Shown here in pieces: positions 31,785-40,671 of a DNA stretch of 64,000 nt (positions are counted from its first letter, which is position 1; every line of letters begins with the position of its first letter). This DNA comes from a virus. The position numbers were made by a program, and so were the translations under genes. The stretch lies in IMG/VR virus record IMGVR_UViG_3300043429_000173, positions 1-64,000 of that record; one strand, 5' to 3'. The notes below the pieces were generated by a model. That model did no database searches, was not told where the DNA came from, and worked only from the letters and a program-made list of their open reading frames with translations.

Positions 31785-32876
31785 TTATCCTAACGCTTTA
31801 GCTAAACCTAGACCAGCTAGACCTAAACCTGCAATCTGTGACGCTTGCGATGGTGCTGGTGTATATTGTACTTGAGTTGAACCCAACGCACCTGCATTAC
31901 CACGAAGAATATCACTATAGAACTGCAATTGTTGACGCGCAAAGTTTTGTTGCGCCATCTTGTTTTGGTAGTCGATGTCTGCTTGTTTTTGACCCATCGC
32001 TTGTTGTTCTGCACCAACAGCACCTTGCGCTGTAAGTCTTGCTAAGTCAGCTTGTTGTTGCTCAGTACCAAGTGCACCCAATGCTTTAGATGTATCAATG
32101 CCACCCTGCATACCAGCAAGACCAAGTTGTGAGCCCAATGTAGCTGCATATTGCTGAGCTTGTTGTTGACGTTGTTGATCAGCATTGAACTGTTGCTGTG
32201 CATTCTGGAATGCTTGTTGGCTACCCTGCGCTTGAATATCGCCTAGTGTACGCATTAAGTTACGATCACCTTCAGCCTGAAGCAATGCTTGACGAGCACC
32301 ACCAAATGTACCACGACCAATTGCACCCATTGCACCAGCTTGTTTTTGTAAAACGCCTTGTTGACGTGCTTCACGTAACGCCATATCGGTTACGTTTTGT
32401 TGGTATGGGTTCATATACTGTGCAGCTTGAGCACCACCAAATGTCTGTGCAGATTGTGGGTTGTACATAAACGCTTGACCCAAACCTTGTAGTGCAGTGC
32501 CATAACCTAATTGTTGCCCAGCAGTTAACCCAGTAGATGATTGCCCAAACTCACCCGGACGATTTAAACCTGCAACGGCTTGTTGTGTTTGTTGTTGCAA
32601 CGGAGTAAACCCAGTAACTGATTGTAGCGGTAAGTTTGTAGCAGGCTTCATGCCTGTTACTGTGCCAGAAGCATCTGTTGCAAAAACCTCTTTACCTGTT
32701 TGCTTTAAAAGCTCTTGGTAGTATGGCTGTGCATACTCAGGTAAGTTGGTTGAGTATGAAGTAGAGGTTTGTGTACCGCCGCCACCACTGTCCCCGCCGC
32801 CACCTTCAAGTGTCATGCGTTTACCTACTGGTTGAAATGCCTTAATAGGCAACATATCTAAATGGTTATATCTCAT
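31785..32876 (-). CDS. Gln/Gly-rich internal virion protein, 363 aa
   Basis: ATGA overlap with the GNAT-like gene; GTGGAG upstream. Starts with a Gly-rich patch (EGGGGDSGGGG), then a Gln-rich helical body (QQQFNADQQRQQQAQQ). Such Gln/Ala-rich proteins form part of the ejected internal complex in podoviruses. No enzymatic motif. Confidence 0.75.
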   Translation of the reverse strand: MRYNHLDMLPIKAFQPVGKRMTLEGGGGDSGGGGTQTSTSYSTNLPEYAQPYYQELLKQTGKEVFATDASGTVTGMKPATNLPLQSVTGFTPLQQQTQQAVAGLNRPGEFGQSSTGLTAGQQLGYGTALQGLGQAFMYNPQSAQTFGGAQAAQYMNPYQQNVTDMALREARQQGVLQKQAGAMGAIGRGTFGGARQALLQAEGDRNLMRTLGDIQAQGSQQAFQNAQQQFNADQQRQQQAQQYAATLGSQLGLAGMQGGIDTSKALGALGTEQQQADLARLTAQGAVGAEQQAMGQKQADIDYQNKMAQQNFARQQLQFYSDILRGNAGALGSTQVQYTPAPSQASQIAGLGLAGLGLAKALG

Positions 32877-33286
32877 AATTTTTTCTCCACGATTACGTAT
32901 CGCGTTTCTGTACCGAATGCTTTATGCCAAAGTCTTGCAACTGAATCGAATGCAGCACCTCTGATAAGAGTAGCGCCGTTTTGTCTTAGGCAGTTCTCAA
33001 ACTGTGCCCATAATTCTTTATCTGTTAATGCTTTACCACCCACTGAGGTTATGAATGCCACTCGGTCATTAGGGTAATTAGTAAACAAAACAGATACTGC
33101 CCCATGCACTTTATTAGCATCATCAATAATAACTACAAGCATCTGAGCGCCTGAAGTGAGGTAAACCTTTAGATGATCTACATTATACTCCCCACCAGAA
33201 CGAATTAAACCTTTCGCAAGGAGAGGCTCAACTTGATCCCACACATGATATACATACTGTGGAGGTATAATTTCTACCCGTTTCAT
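32873..33286 (-). CDS. GNAT-like protein, 137 aa (T7 gp13-type position)
   Basis: TAATG junction with the upstream gene. The sequence has an acyltransferase-like beta-alpha layout (MLVVIIDDANKVHGAVSVLF, then ELWAQFENCLRQNGATLIRGAAF) and an aromatic C-terminus. Podovirus ejection modules often contain a small GNAT-fold protein at this place. The acetyl-CoA loop is not obvious, so it may be structural rather than an enzyme. Confidence 0.65.
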   Translation of the reverse strand: MKRVEIIPPQYVYHVWDQVEPLLAKGLIRSGGEYNVDHLKVYLTSGAQMLVVIIDDANKVHGAVSVLFTNYPNDRVAFITSVGGKALTDKELWAQFENCLRQNGATLIRGAAFDSVARLWHKAFGTETRYVIVEKKL

Positions 33287-35172
33287 TATGCAGGCATGAA
33301 TTTGTTAGGGTTAATTTGTTTACCTTGTTTCTTGTTGCCTGTACGTGCATGGCGTACTTTGTCTAGCATTGCATATAAACGTTTAGAACCTGCTTTAGTT
33401 GAGCCATTACCTAGATGTGAAACCACATCTGCTGGGATAACAAACTCACCATCCGCTAAACGTGCTGGCTGCTTACCTTCGATTGTAGCAGGAATTGAAT
33501 CACTCATGCCGTCACCCGGACCATCTAAGTAACCACCTTTAGCATAGCCTGCAACACCACCTTCAGCCATTGCATTTAATCGACCTAATCCATAACCATC
33601 ACGGCTTAACATAGGACCAGTAGTAGCATCATCTTGAGAGCCATACAAATCACGAACACCACCTGATTGAATAGTGCCACCCATAGCATATTGTTTATTT
33701 AAGTTTAAACGCGCTAATGATGTTTCAGCTGTTGGTGCAGTGTCCGCTGTTTTTGCAGTTGAACCCATAGAGTTTAGTCCAGCAATCCCTGTTCTAGTTG
33801 TTGTAGCTGGACCACCAGATAAAGTGCTCATACTTCTAGCAACTTGCGGTGCATTTGCTGTGCTCCCCATACCACCACGACCAGACATAGCTGCCGCTAA
33901 TTGAGATTCATATGCTGAACGTGCTGCTTCAATCTGATCGTTGTCGGCAAATAAACCTAACTGTGGGACAGGGATAGAAGGCATTGACTGTCTAGCCCCA
34001 AAACCCATCATACCCATACCACCTGAAGGTTGCGAATCAGCATCTGGGTTATAGCCATACTTAGCATTAATGTCAGATACATCTAAAGGTAATAAACCTG
34101 CACCTTGCATTGCAGCAGCACCGCCACCCGGTAAATCACGTGGATCTGCCATACCACCATCAGCAAATGATACTGGACCACCCTGTGCATATAGACGTAG
34201 ACCTGTATCACCTGAAAGGTTTAGTCTAGCATTTGGGTTATATGCACCACGATTATCAGGTTTTATAGGATCACCGTAGATGTCTGACATTTCTAATCCA
34301 CCTAAGCCAGCGCCTACTAATGGCATACCAACAGACGTTAATGCTTTTGTTGTACCGCCTACATAATCTGCATATGCACCGGGATTTTGAATTGCTCTTG
34401 AAATACCTGTACCAGCTTGTTCAAACCCTTGAGTGCCTGACAAAATAGTTGGCTTATTCATAACACCAGAAGCTGGGATGTTGGTAGACATTTGACCTGA
34501 TAAATTAACATTTGCACCAGAACCAACTACAGGTTTAGCGCCTGCTAACGAATTAAAATTTGTAGCCTGTGAGGTATTTCCGAAAATGCCAGGACCACCA
34601 CTTTGAACGTTTGCAAAATCAATACCTGGTTTGATTGCATTAGCCGCTTGAACTTGACCTGATTTTAATAGTGCCGCTTGAGCTAATTCGTTTTGAACTG
34701 CTGCATCGCCAGCACCAGCTACTGCACTTGCCTTACCTACTTGATCAGCTGCAGTTGCTGCTGTGTTTACTGACGTATTAGCTGCTGGAGCAGCTGCACC
34801 AAAGCCTTGTAATGAAGAACCTAATCCAGCACCGCCATAGCCACCTAGGCCACCCATAATGCCTTGTTTAATATCACCTGTAGCTGCTGCAGTAACACCA
34901 CCCGTAATCAAACCAATTGCTAAAGGACTTAAAGCACCACCAGAAGCTACGCTTAAACCTGCTCCAGCAATAGTAGGAAGCAATGAACGGAAGAACCCAC
35001 CTAAGCTAAATGCTTCTGGCAGCCCTGTTTCAGGGTTAATAGTAAGTGATGTACCTTGCGATTTAGCAAGTGCTTGAAGACCGGCAACCTCATGTGGCTG
35101 CATATGTACTAGCGTTGAGTCACCGTTGCGACCTAGCTGTGCGATACCTTGAGCGATTTGGTGTGTTGCCAT
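33286..35172 (-). CDS. Virion protein with GG motifs and DGEFVIPADVVS segment, 628 aa
   Basis: AAGGACTAAAA before ATG 35172. The N-terminus has a hydrophobic Gly/Ala region (LPTIAGAGLSVASGGALSP, GLITGGVTAAAT). The middle is low complexity. Several GG motifs occur (YAQGGPVSFADGG, YAMGGTI, MAEGGVAGYAKGG). The C-terminus has GDGMSDSIPA followed by LADGEFVIPADVVS, a segment widespread in environmental phage structural proteins. Probably an internal or membrane-interacting ejection protein. Confidence 0.75.
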   Translation of the reverse strand: MATHQIAQGIAQLGRNGDSTLVHMQPHEVAGLQALAKSQGTSLTINPETGLPEAFSLGGFFRSLLPTIAGAGLSVASGGALSPLAIGLITGGVTAAATGDIKQGIMGGLGGYGGAGLGSSLQGFGAAAPAANTSVNTAATAADQVGKASAVAGAGDAAVQNELAQAALLKSGQVQAANAIKPGIDFANVQSGGPGIFGNTSQATNFNSLAGAKPVVGSGANVNLSGQMSTNIPASGVMNKPTILSGTQGFEQAGTGISRAIQNPGAYADYVGGTTKALTSVGMPLVGAGLGGLEMSDIYGDPIKPDNRGAYNPNARLNLSGDTGLRLYAQGGPVSFADGGMADPRDLPGGGAAAMQGAGLLPLDVSDINAKYGYNPDADSQPSGGMGMMGFGARQSMPSIPVPQLGLFADNDQIEAARSAYESQLAAAMSGRGGMGSTANAPQVARSMSTLSGGPATTTRTGIAGLNSMGSTAKTADTAPTAETSLARLNLNKQYAMGGTIQSGGVRDLYGSQDDATTGPMLSRDGYGLGRLNAMAEGGVAGYAKGGYLDGPGDGMSDSIPATIEGKQPARLADGEFVIPADVVSHLGNGSTKAGSKRLYAMLDKVRHARTGNKKQGKQINPNKFMPA

Positions 35173-35203
35173 TTTTAGTCCTTACTTAATTTCTTGAATA
35201 ATA

Positions 35204-35890
35204 TCATGATGGTAGTGCAGATACAAACGTTATAGAGCCTATTACTGATGGAACTGCTGGGTATGCCATAGGAGTAGTTTGTGCAGGTAGCGCATAAATA
35301 TAAATACCTGTAGCACCGCCTGAAGAAGCCGCTTGTGTAGCACCCCACCATAAACCTACTTTATCACCTGCATTAAGCTCAAATACTACTTCTGAATAAC
35401 CGCCTACAAATGATGGAATCCCTGCACTCTTACGTGCTGGTACAGTAAAAATAGTGGTTGAATTTGCAACATCGTTAGCTGAAATTGATCCGTTTTTACG
35501 AAGCCATACAATCGCATCGTGTGCTGCATTATCATCATTAGCTAGCTGAAGACTATATGTTATTTTATACAACCCAGTGTATTGTGCGGTAGCGGTGTTA
35601 TCTACATTTAACGTAAACCCCAGCCCATAATCTAAAGTACTCCATTCAATAATCGTCGGAGTATTAGCTGCCGTAGCATATTGAGTTACATTATCTGAAG
35701 CGGCAATATGAGGAAACTGTAAAAATCTACCACCACTAGTATCAAACAACACTCTAAGTGAATCAGCTAAACGGTTAAAGTACAACCGAAGCACATTGTT
35801 TAGAATGTCAAAGTGCTGCCCACTATAGACCGTAGGCGCAATAGGTAAGTTTGGTGCAGCTGGCGATTCTAGTCGTTTAAGCTCAGCCAT
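35204..35890 (-). CDS. Virion protein with C1q/TNF-like beta domain, 228 aa
   Basis: GAGGATAATA precedes the ATG. An N-terminal helix (FDILNNVLRLYFNRLADSLR) is followed by a beta-rich domain with GLYKITYSLQLAN and NAGDKVGLWWG, typical of C1q/TNF-type jelly-roll tips. Likely a trimeric tail or fibre component. The region 35173-35203 holds only the ribosome site of the next gene. Confidence 0.65.
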   Translation of the reverse strand: MAELKRLESPAAPNLPIAPTVYSGQHFDILNNVLRLYFNRLADSLRVLFDTSGGRFLQFPHIAASDNVTQYATAANTPTIIEWSTLDYGLGFTLNVDNTATAQYTGLYKITYSLQLANDDNAAHDAIVWLRKNGSISANDVANSTTIFTVPARKSAGIPSFVGGYSEVVFELNAGDKVGLWWGATQAASSGGATGIYIYALPAQTTPMAYPAVPSVIGSITFVSALPS

Positions 35891-35892
35891 TA

Positions 35893-37839
35893 TTATCCTC
35901 TGCGACCATCAGGACGTGCATCAGCACGAGGCATACCTAACTGCCATTGTACCCCAACACCAGTTGAACCAATTCTAAAGTTCATCTGACGACCACGCGC
36001 ACGAACAAATACTTGGTTGGTGTATTGGTTAATCGTTGCTTCAGTTACCACGTTACGTGATGTTGATAAGTTGCTTGCATTAGTCGTTTCGCTTACCGCG
36101 CCAGGGAAGTTACGCACGCCAACTATCATCGTAGCTTCTGGAGTAATAGGTGCACCTGTTACAGGGTTAGATATAGCTGAACCAGTAAAGTTAACGTCAG
36201 GAATAATACGACGTAGTAGCATAAAGTTTTCACCATCTGATATGTCTACATCAGCTGATTGGATATAGCTGTTCATCCCAAGAGGAGCGGCACCTAAAGG
36301 CTGTCCATCGTTTTGACCATTTTCATGCTGGTATACCCAACCATCTTGGGTAGCTAATGGATAATCAGTATTACCTGCATCAACCCAAGAGGTACGTGAT
36401 AATTGCCCATAGTACCAAATATTTTCGCTATAGTTATAGATTACATATCTATCGATTTGTGATGCATTAGCTGAACAATAGAACCAAATAATTTCATTAA
36501 ACTGTGCATTACTACCAGCAAAGAATATTTGACCTTGTGTACGGTTAATATCAGTAAACACATACTGACGTAGCGTACATGGCAACGTATCAACACGACC
36601 TGAATAAGTATAGAACTTATCATTACCCATCCAATAGGTAACGTTATTTGCCCCTGTAACTGCATTAGGTCCGATAATTGAGATATGCGCTGAAAGCGGT
36701 TGTTGACCAAATACTTCTGCCGTACCTAAAAACTGCATAGAGTAGAGTGCAGTGTTAGTCCAAATCAATGTTTCTTGACGCGTATTGATCGCTGATATAA
36801 TTTCTGAACCTGCTTGTAGCCTAAAGAAGCCAGCAGTGTTTGTCAGTTCAGGTTTCCAGTTTTCAGGCTCAGGTCCAATATCGGCATCAACGTTAGCCCA
36901 ACGTACCATTAACGGATCATATGCACCTAGATAATCTGGAGGTGTTCCTCCTGCATCGTATTGCGTACAGCCTAAAGCAATTAAGTGACCAGTCGATGCA
37001 AATAAAATCTTACCTACTTGTTGTGGTACCGCAACGGCACCTGCTACATCTGATAGTAATATAGCGCGAGTAGAGAATGAGCTATTAAATGCCCAGTAGT
37101 ATATATCCCCACCACCAATATTAAACAATAAATCATTGTTAAAGTTTTGGAAGAACTCTAGGCGAGCCGGTTGGAATACCGGCGTTGTTGTACCAGAACC
37201 CCAAGTACCACGTCCCCATGTTCCTGCACCCCAACCATAACCTGCTGTAACGTTATTATTACCGATAGGAATTTGAAAGGCTGCAACAATTGCAGTACCG
37301 CCGCCAGCAGCAACGGTTGAAGTAGCCGCAGTTGCTACTGTAATATCAAACGTATTAGTTGTAACATTAGCTACTTTAAATTCTTTATTTAAGTCAGATG
37401 CAGGGATGCCGCCTACTGGACCCGTAGCCCCAGAGAATGTTACATAATCCCCATCTTCAGCACCATGTGCTGTAAGCGTTACAGTTACAGTAGTTGAAGT
37501 ATTAGTTGTAGCAAAGCAGTTATCAGTAGATGGTGTTGAACCGGAGTTATATGTTACGCGAATAGGCGTGATGTCAATTAATGATGTACCTACAACTAGG
37601 TATATTTTTTCGTTAGTACCAACCGCAGTAATCTGTTGTCCTGTAGAAGTAATCCAAGGATAAATAGCCCTAGCTGCTCCAGCATAAGGTTGTAATGTTT
37701 GAACAACCCAACCACCAATTTTTTCTGGAAAGCCTGAACGAAAGCGTACCTTATCCATTTCAAACCAACCGCCTTCTGAAGCATAGTTAGTCTGATCGCG
37801 ATTGATACCGGGTTTAAATACTAGTTTAGATAGCGCCAT
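35893..37839 (-). CDS. Tail/DNA-stabilisation protein, 648 aa
   Basis: TTAGGTAAATAAC before the ATG. The N-terminus (KPGINRDQTNYASEGGWFEMDKVRFRSGFPEKIGGW) is a highly recurrent start in podovirus-like phages. The body is beta-rich, resembling P22 gp10-type packaged-DNA stabilisation (tail nozzle) proteins. An inserted Ig-like stretch near 110-190 (VTLTAHGAEDGDYVTFSG) is also seen. Function inferred from position and similarity of style. Confidence 0.7.
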   Translation of the reverse strand: MALSKLVFKPGINRDQTNYASEGGWFEMDKVRFRSGFPEKIGGWVVQTLQPYAGAARAIYPWITSTGQQITAVGTNEKIYLVVGTSLIDITPIRVTYNSGSTPSTDNCFATTNTSTTVTVTLTAHGAEDGDYVTFSGATGPVGGIPASDLNKEFKVANVTTNTFDITVATAATSTVAAGGGTAIVAAFQIPIGNNNVTAGYGWGAGTWGRGTWGSGTTTPVFQPARLEFFQNFNNDLLFNIGGGDIYYWAFNSSFSTRAILLSDVAGAVAVPQQVGKILFASTGHLIALGCTQYDAGGTPPDYLGAYDPLMVRWANVDADIGPEPENWKPELTNTAGFFRLQAGSEIISAINTRQETLIWTNTALYSMQFLGTAEVFGQQPLSAHISIIGPNAVTGANNVTYWMGNDKFYTYSGRVDTLPCTLRQYVFTDINRTQGQIFFAGSNAQFNEIIWFYCSANASQIDRYVIYNYSENIWYYGQLSRTSWVDAGNTDYPLATQDGWVYQHENGQNDGQPLGAAPLGMNSYIQSADVDISDGENFMLLRRIIPDVNFTGSAISNPVTGAPITPEATMIVGVRNFPGAVSETTNASNLSTSRNVVTEATINQYTNQVFVRARGRQMNFRIGSTGVGVQWQLGMPRADARPDGRRG

Positions 37840-37840
37840 G

Positions 37841-38335
37841 TTATTTACCTAAGAATAATGCTTCTTCATCTTTACGGCGATTATCTAGCCCTCTTAGGAC
37901 TTTGCCGCCCGCTTTATTATACTTGCGTAAGCTTTCCATAGCACCCTTTTTATCGCCACGGTTAATCTTTTGACGAACCTGAGATCTTTGCAACCAGCCA
38001 GGACCAAGGTTATAAGTAGCAGATATAAGAGCGTCAAATTCATGCTGTCTAAGCGGTACACTAATAAAACGCTCGACTGCTCGCTCAAACTTGGCGACAT
38101 CTTTAACCAATAATGCGTCAATTTCTTCTACACTCCATACTCGATTGTCTGCATACTTTAAAGGAAAAGCTTTACGCGCAGCCATACCTTCAGGTGTAGA
38201 AGGTATTTTCATCTGTTCTGGATACATTGCATGACCGTAGCCTATCGTCCAGATTTTAGCAGCACACTGATAGGGCTTTTTACGAAACCCTTCGTGATGC
38301 TTGAGTAGCTTAATGCCTTTCTCACTTACTTTCAT
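37841..38335 (-). CDS. GH24 lysozyme (endolysin), 164 aa
   Basis: Degrades peptidoglycan at lysis. Catalytic triad in T4 spacing: Glu15, Cys24, Thr30 (HEGF, YQCAAKIWT, then GYGH); Cys occupies the position of T4 Asp20. ATG 38335 with GGGAAAAG upstream is preferred; a start at 38374 would extend into the holin-like gene. No signal peptide, so release probably needs a holin. Confidence 0.9.
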   Translation of the reverse strand: MKVSEKGIKLLKHHEGFRKKPYQCAAKIWTIGYGHAMYPEQMKIPSTPEGMAARKAFPLKYADNRVWSVEEIDALLVKDVAKFERAVERFISVPLRQHEFDALISATYNLGPGWLQRSQVRQKINRGDKKGAMESLRKYNKAGGKVLRGLDNRRKDEEALFLGK

Positions 38336-38819
38336 TATGCTTTTCCCATTGACGTGAGCCAAAGTAGAAGCCAATAATTGAACTTAAGATTGCCATTTCG
38401 TCAGAGCCAAACACTTCACGTAATGCTAGTAGAAAATCTACATTAGTATGAATAGCCCACCATAAGCCAATAAAGTTAATAGCAACCAATTCAAATACAA
38501 AAGTGAAAGCAATAACAGGGCGCACAGCAGCATTAAGGTTACGGATAAAGGGTCCAGCTGCTTCAACCAACGTTTTATCATGGTCATATAACGCCTCACG
38601 TTCTTTAGTGTAAGTTTCTGCTAGAGTGCTTTCATATTCAATAGCTGCAATTTTTTCCTGTGATGCAAAGCCTGCTTGCGCCATAGCCAGTTCACGTTCA
38701 GTTTGCATCTTAGCCATTGCTAGCTCATGCTTTTGGTCAGCCTTAGCTTGGAAGAACCCTAAGATATTTGGTAAGCTTGAAGAAGCAATACCTAGTAAAC
38801 CTGATAATATTGATAGCAT
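38322..38819 (-). CDS. Holin-like membrane protein, 165 aa
   Basis: AGGAAACTAAC before the ATG. A long charged amphipathic middle follows a short N-terminal hydrophobic stretch. Two C-terminal transmembrane helices (VIAFTFVFELVAINFIGLWWA and MAILSSIIGFYFG) resemble the GTA-type three-helix holin family. It overlaps the lysozyme start by 14 nt, as holin-endolysin pairs often do. Confidence 0.75.
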   Translation of the reverse strand: MLSILSGLLGIASSSLPNILGFFQAKADQKHELAMAKMQTERELAMAQAGFASQEKIAAIEYESTLAETYTKEREALYDHDKTLVEAAGPFIRNLNAAVRPVIAFTFVFELVAINFIGLWWAIHTNVDFLLALREVFGSDEMAILSSIIGFYFGSRQWEKHNESK

Positions 38820-38820
38820 G

Positions 38821-39321
38821 TTAGTTTCCTAATGGGTTAACGGTAGCTTTCTGCAACGCTTTCATACGTGCTTCTAAGCCTTCTCTTGTTGATTTAAGTT
38901 CTTCACGAATACTAGATAGCATCGCTTGTGTTTCACGTTGTGTACCTAGCGCAATTGTCTTAGCCTCTGTAGATGCAACAGCAGCCTCGCTTGCCTTTTC
39001 CTGTACTCGCGCCAGTTGACTTGATGCTTGTACTAGCGCACTTTGAGCGCCTGATACTTCTGCACGTAGTCTTGCGTTTTCTTGCTCTAGTGCCGCGTTC
39101 TTAGTTAGCAGCTCAGTGTTAGTCTTGCTGATTAAACTTTTAACTTCGCTATCATCATAAGGCTTGTAGTCCTTAACAAAATCAATCGAAGCCTTGGAGT
39201 CGTTGAAATACGTAACCCCTAAGTAAATTATGCTCCCACCGCCCCCTATTATCAAAGTAAGCAGTAGCTTCACTGTCGACGATAAATTCGAGTAAGACTC
39301 CTTGATTTCCTCTAAGCTCAT
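38821..39321 (-). CDS. Spanin-like or holin-accessory membrane coiled coil, 166 aa
   Basis: AGGAGTTACCGT before ATG 39321 is a strong site. One N-terminal transmembrane helix (VKLLLTLIIGGGGSIIYLGVTYF) is followed by a long periplasmic coiled coil (ELLTKNAALEQENARLRAEV, then Ala/Ser/Glu repeats). This is the topology of inner-membrane spanin (Rz). It overlaps the secreted Cys-rich gene by 140 nt in another frame. Confidence 0.7.
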   Translation of the reverse strand: MSLEEIKESYSNLSSTVKLLLTLIIGGGGSIIYLGVTYFNDSKASIDFVKDYKPYDDSEVKSLISKTNTELLTKNAALEQENARLRAEVSGAQSALVQASSQLARVQEKASEAAVASTEAKTIALGTQRETQAMLSSIREELKSTREGLEARMKALQKATVNPLGN

Positions 39322-40249
39322 ACGGTAACTCCTGTTGGTATTCCAGTAACGTGTTCAACGTCTGTTCTTGTTGTATTATTGGTGCGTTTAGTATGTCCAG
39401 ACTCATCACTAAGCCGAATCCAGGAACCAGCTCCCTGCCCTTCGGTGCGGATACTTGCGGTGTAGTCGGCGTAGTCCCGCTCGATGTGGTCGCAGAGGCT
39501 TGGGTGGCACTTGTTGCATTGGGTGTCGCAGAGCTCGCTGGAGTCTGTGACGATGACGTCGTTGCCGATGATGATGCTGGTGCTGACGTTGCTGGTAACA
39601 CATTGGCTTCCGTCATTGTCTGCACATTCTCCGTCGACACAGTTGCAGGTTCTGGTGCTGTGACGGGCACAGGCGTGCTGACTGGATTTATAGGACTTGC
39701 TGGACTGATCGGACTGCTCACGTTCGTTGGATTGACTGCACTCTTCTCGCACGTGTTCTGTATCTCTACCCAAGATCCTGCCACTGGCTGAGCGTAAGGC
39801 GTTGGACAGGTTGAAATTTGCTGCTGAGTTATATATCCCACGTATCCATCTTGACATGCTAGCTGCCTTTCTTGGACCGTTTGGAAACACGTTGGCGGGT
39901 CTGGCGTACAGTTGTTTGAGGTTGTGACCCAGTCTGTCCATTGATTGTTACTACACGTTTTAGTGCGGCTTTGATTGATTGCACCACTATAATTAGGCTC
40001 GCAAGCAAGGCTTTGAAACTCAACAATGTCTTGACAAGGCGGCTGAACAGGCTGACCGCACTCTGGAATCCCTGGGTAAAGCTGGCATGCAAGTGCTTGG
40101 CACGATGCCATAGATGTACCGTTAGCCACCCCAAGACTCGAGTATACAGGGCCGTAATACGCCCACTCAGTTGCGTAACAATATGCATAAACATTATTCG
40201 CTCCTATTAACAGCCAAAGGCAGAGTAAAAGTCTTACCATATAAGTCAT
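39182..40249 (-). CDS. Secreted Cys-rich protein with Pro/Thr/Ser linker, 355 aa
   Basis: Signal peptide (MVRLLLCLWLLIGANNVYA) after ATG 40249 or 40240; the upstream gene overlaps. Residues 25-165 contain about 14 Cys in repeats resembling thrombospondin-1 modules (NNQWTDWVTTSNNC, SWVEIQNTC). A Pro/Thr/Ser/Ala linker of about 110 residues follows, then a short C-terminal domain. Located in the lysis region; possibly an envelope or spanin partner. The last 140 nt overlap the spanin-like gene. Start and 3' end uncertain. Confidence 0.6.
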   Translation of the reverse strand: MTYMVRLLLCLWLLIGANNVYAYCYATEWAYYGPVYSSLGVANGTSMASCQALACQLYPGIPECGQPVQPPCQDIVEFQSLACEPNYSGAINQSRTKTCSNNQWTDWVTTSNNCTPDPPTCFQTVQERQLACQDGYVGYITQQQISTCPTPYAQPVAGSWVEIQNTCEKSAVNPTNVSSPISPASPINPVSTPVPVTAPEPATVSTENVQTMTEANVLPATSAPASSSATTSSSQTPASSATPNATSATQASATTSSGTTPTTPQVSAPKGRELVPGFGLVMSLDILNAPIIQQEQTLNTLLEYQQELPYELRGNQGVLLEFIVDSEATAYFDNRGRWEHNLLRGYVFQRLQGFD

Positions 40250-40670
40250 GGAACCATTCAGGATGTATTTCAAACCAAGCTCTCCTTGCTGCATCACCAA
40301 TAGAACCACCTATAGGGCATGGTGAACCGCTCATTTCTAGGGCTTGCCATACTGCTTTGTCTGCACCACATGCTAGCGATACAGCAGCTACTTTAAGACC
40401 TGAGTCATGTAAGAACTTAGCCCACTTTAGCTTGACGCAGTTTTGATCTGTCAGCATTGTGCCGCCAGCTACAGAAAATACGCCACCGTTAACAGCGCCG
40501 CTAACACCAATCCCACAAACATCTTGGGAGAAAGCTGACATCGAAGGAGCCATAGCACTGGGCACAGGTTGACCTTTATAATTAATTGTTGTTTCTTCTG
40601 CATGACTAACTCCTACAGCCAGTAGTCCGCCAATCAATAGACCAAGTATAAATAGAGTTAAGGTTTTCAT
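40194..40670 (-). CDS. Exported hypothetical protein, 158 aa
   Basis: A signal peptide (MKTLTLFILGLLIGGLLAVGVSHA) precedes a soluble domain with four Cys (ACGAD, SPCP and others). No lipobox. A short Shine-Dalgarno-like GAAAAG lies upstream. It overlaps the Cys-rich gene. Probably periplasmic, acting late in infection; function unknown. Confidence 0.7.
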   Translation of the reverse strand: MKTLTLFILGLLIGGLLAVGVSHAEETTINYKGQPVPSAMAPSMSAFSQDVCGIGVSGAVNGGVFSVAGGTMLTDQNCVKLKWAKFLHDSGLKVAAVSLACGADKAVWQALEMSGSPCPIGGSIGDAARRAWFEIHPEWFHDLYGKTFTLPLAVNRSE

Positions 40671-40671
40671 T

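Noticed and set aside
39318-39941. A long alternative minus-strand frame (207 codons) inside the Cys-rich gene
   Set aside because: It lacks a ribosome site and a signal peptide, and its composition is Ser/Arg/Cys noise from the overlapping frame. The frame with a signal peptide and TSP1-like Cys spacing is preferred.
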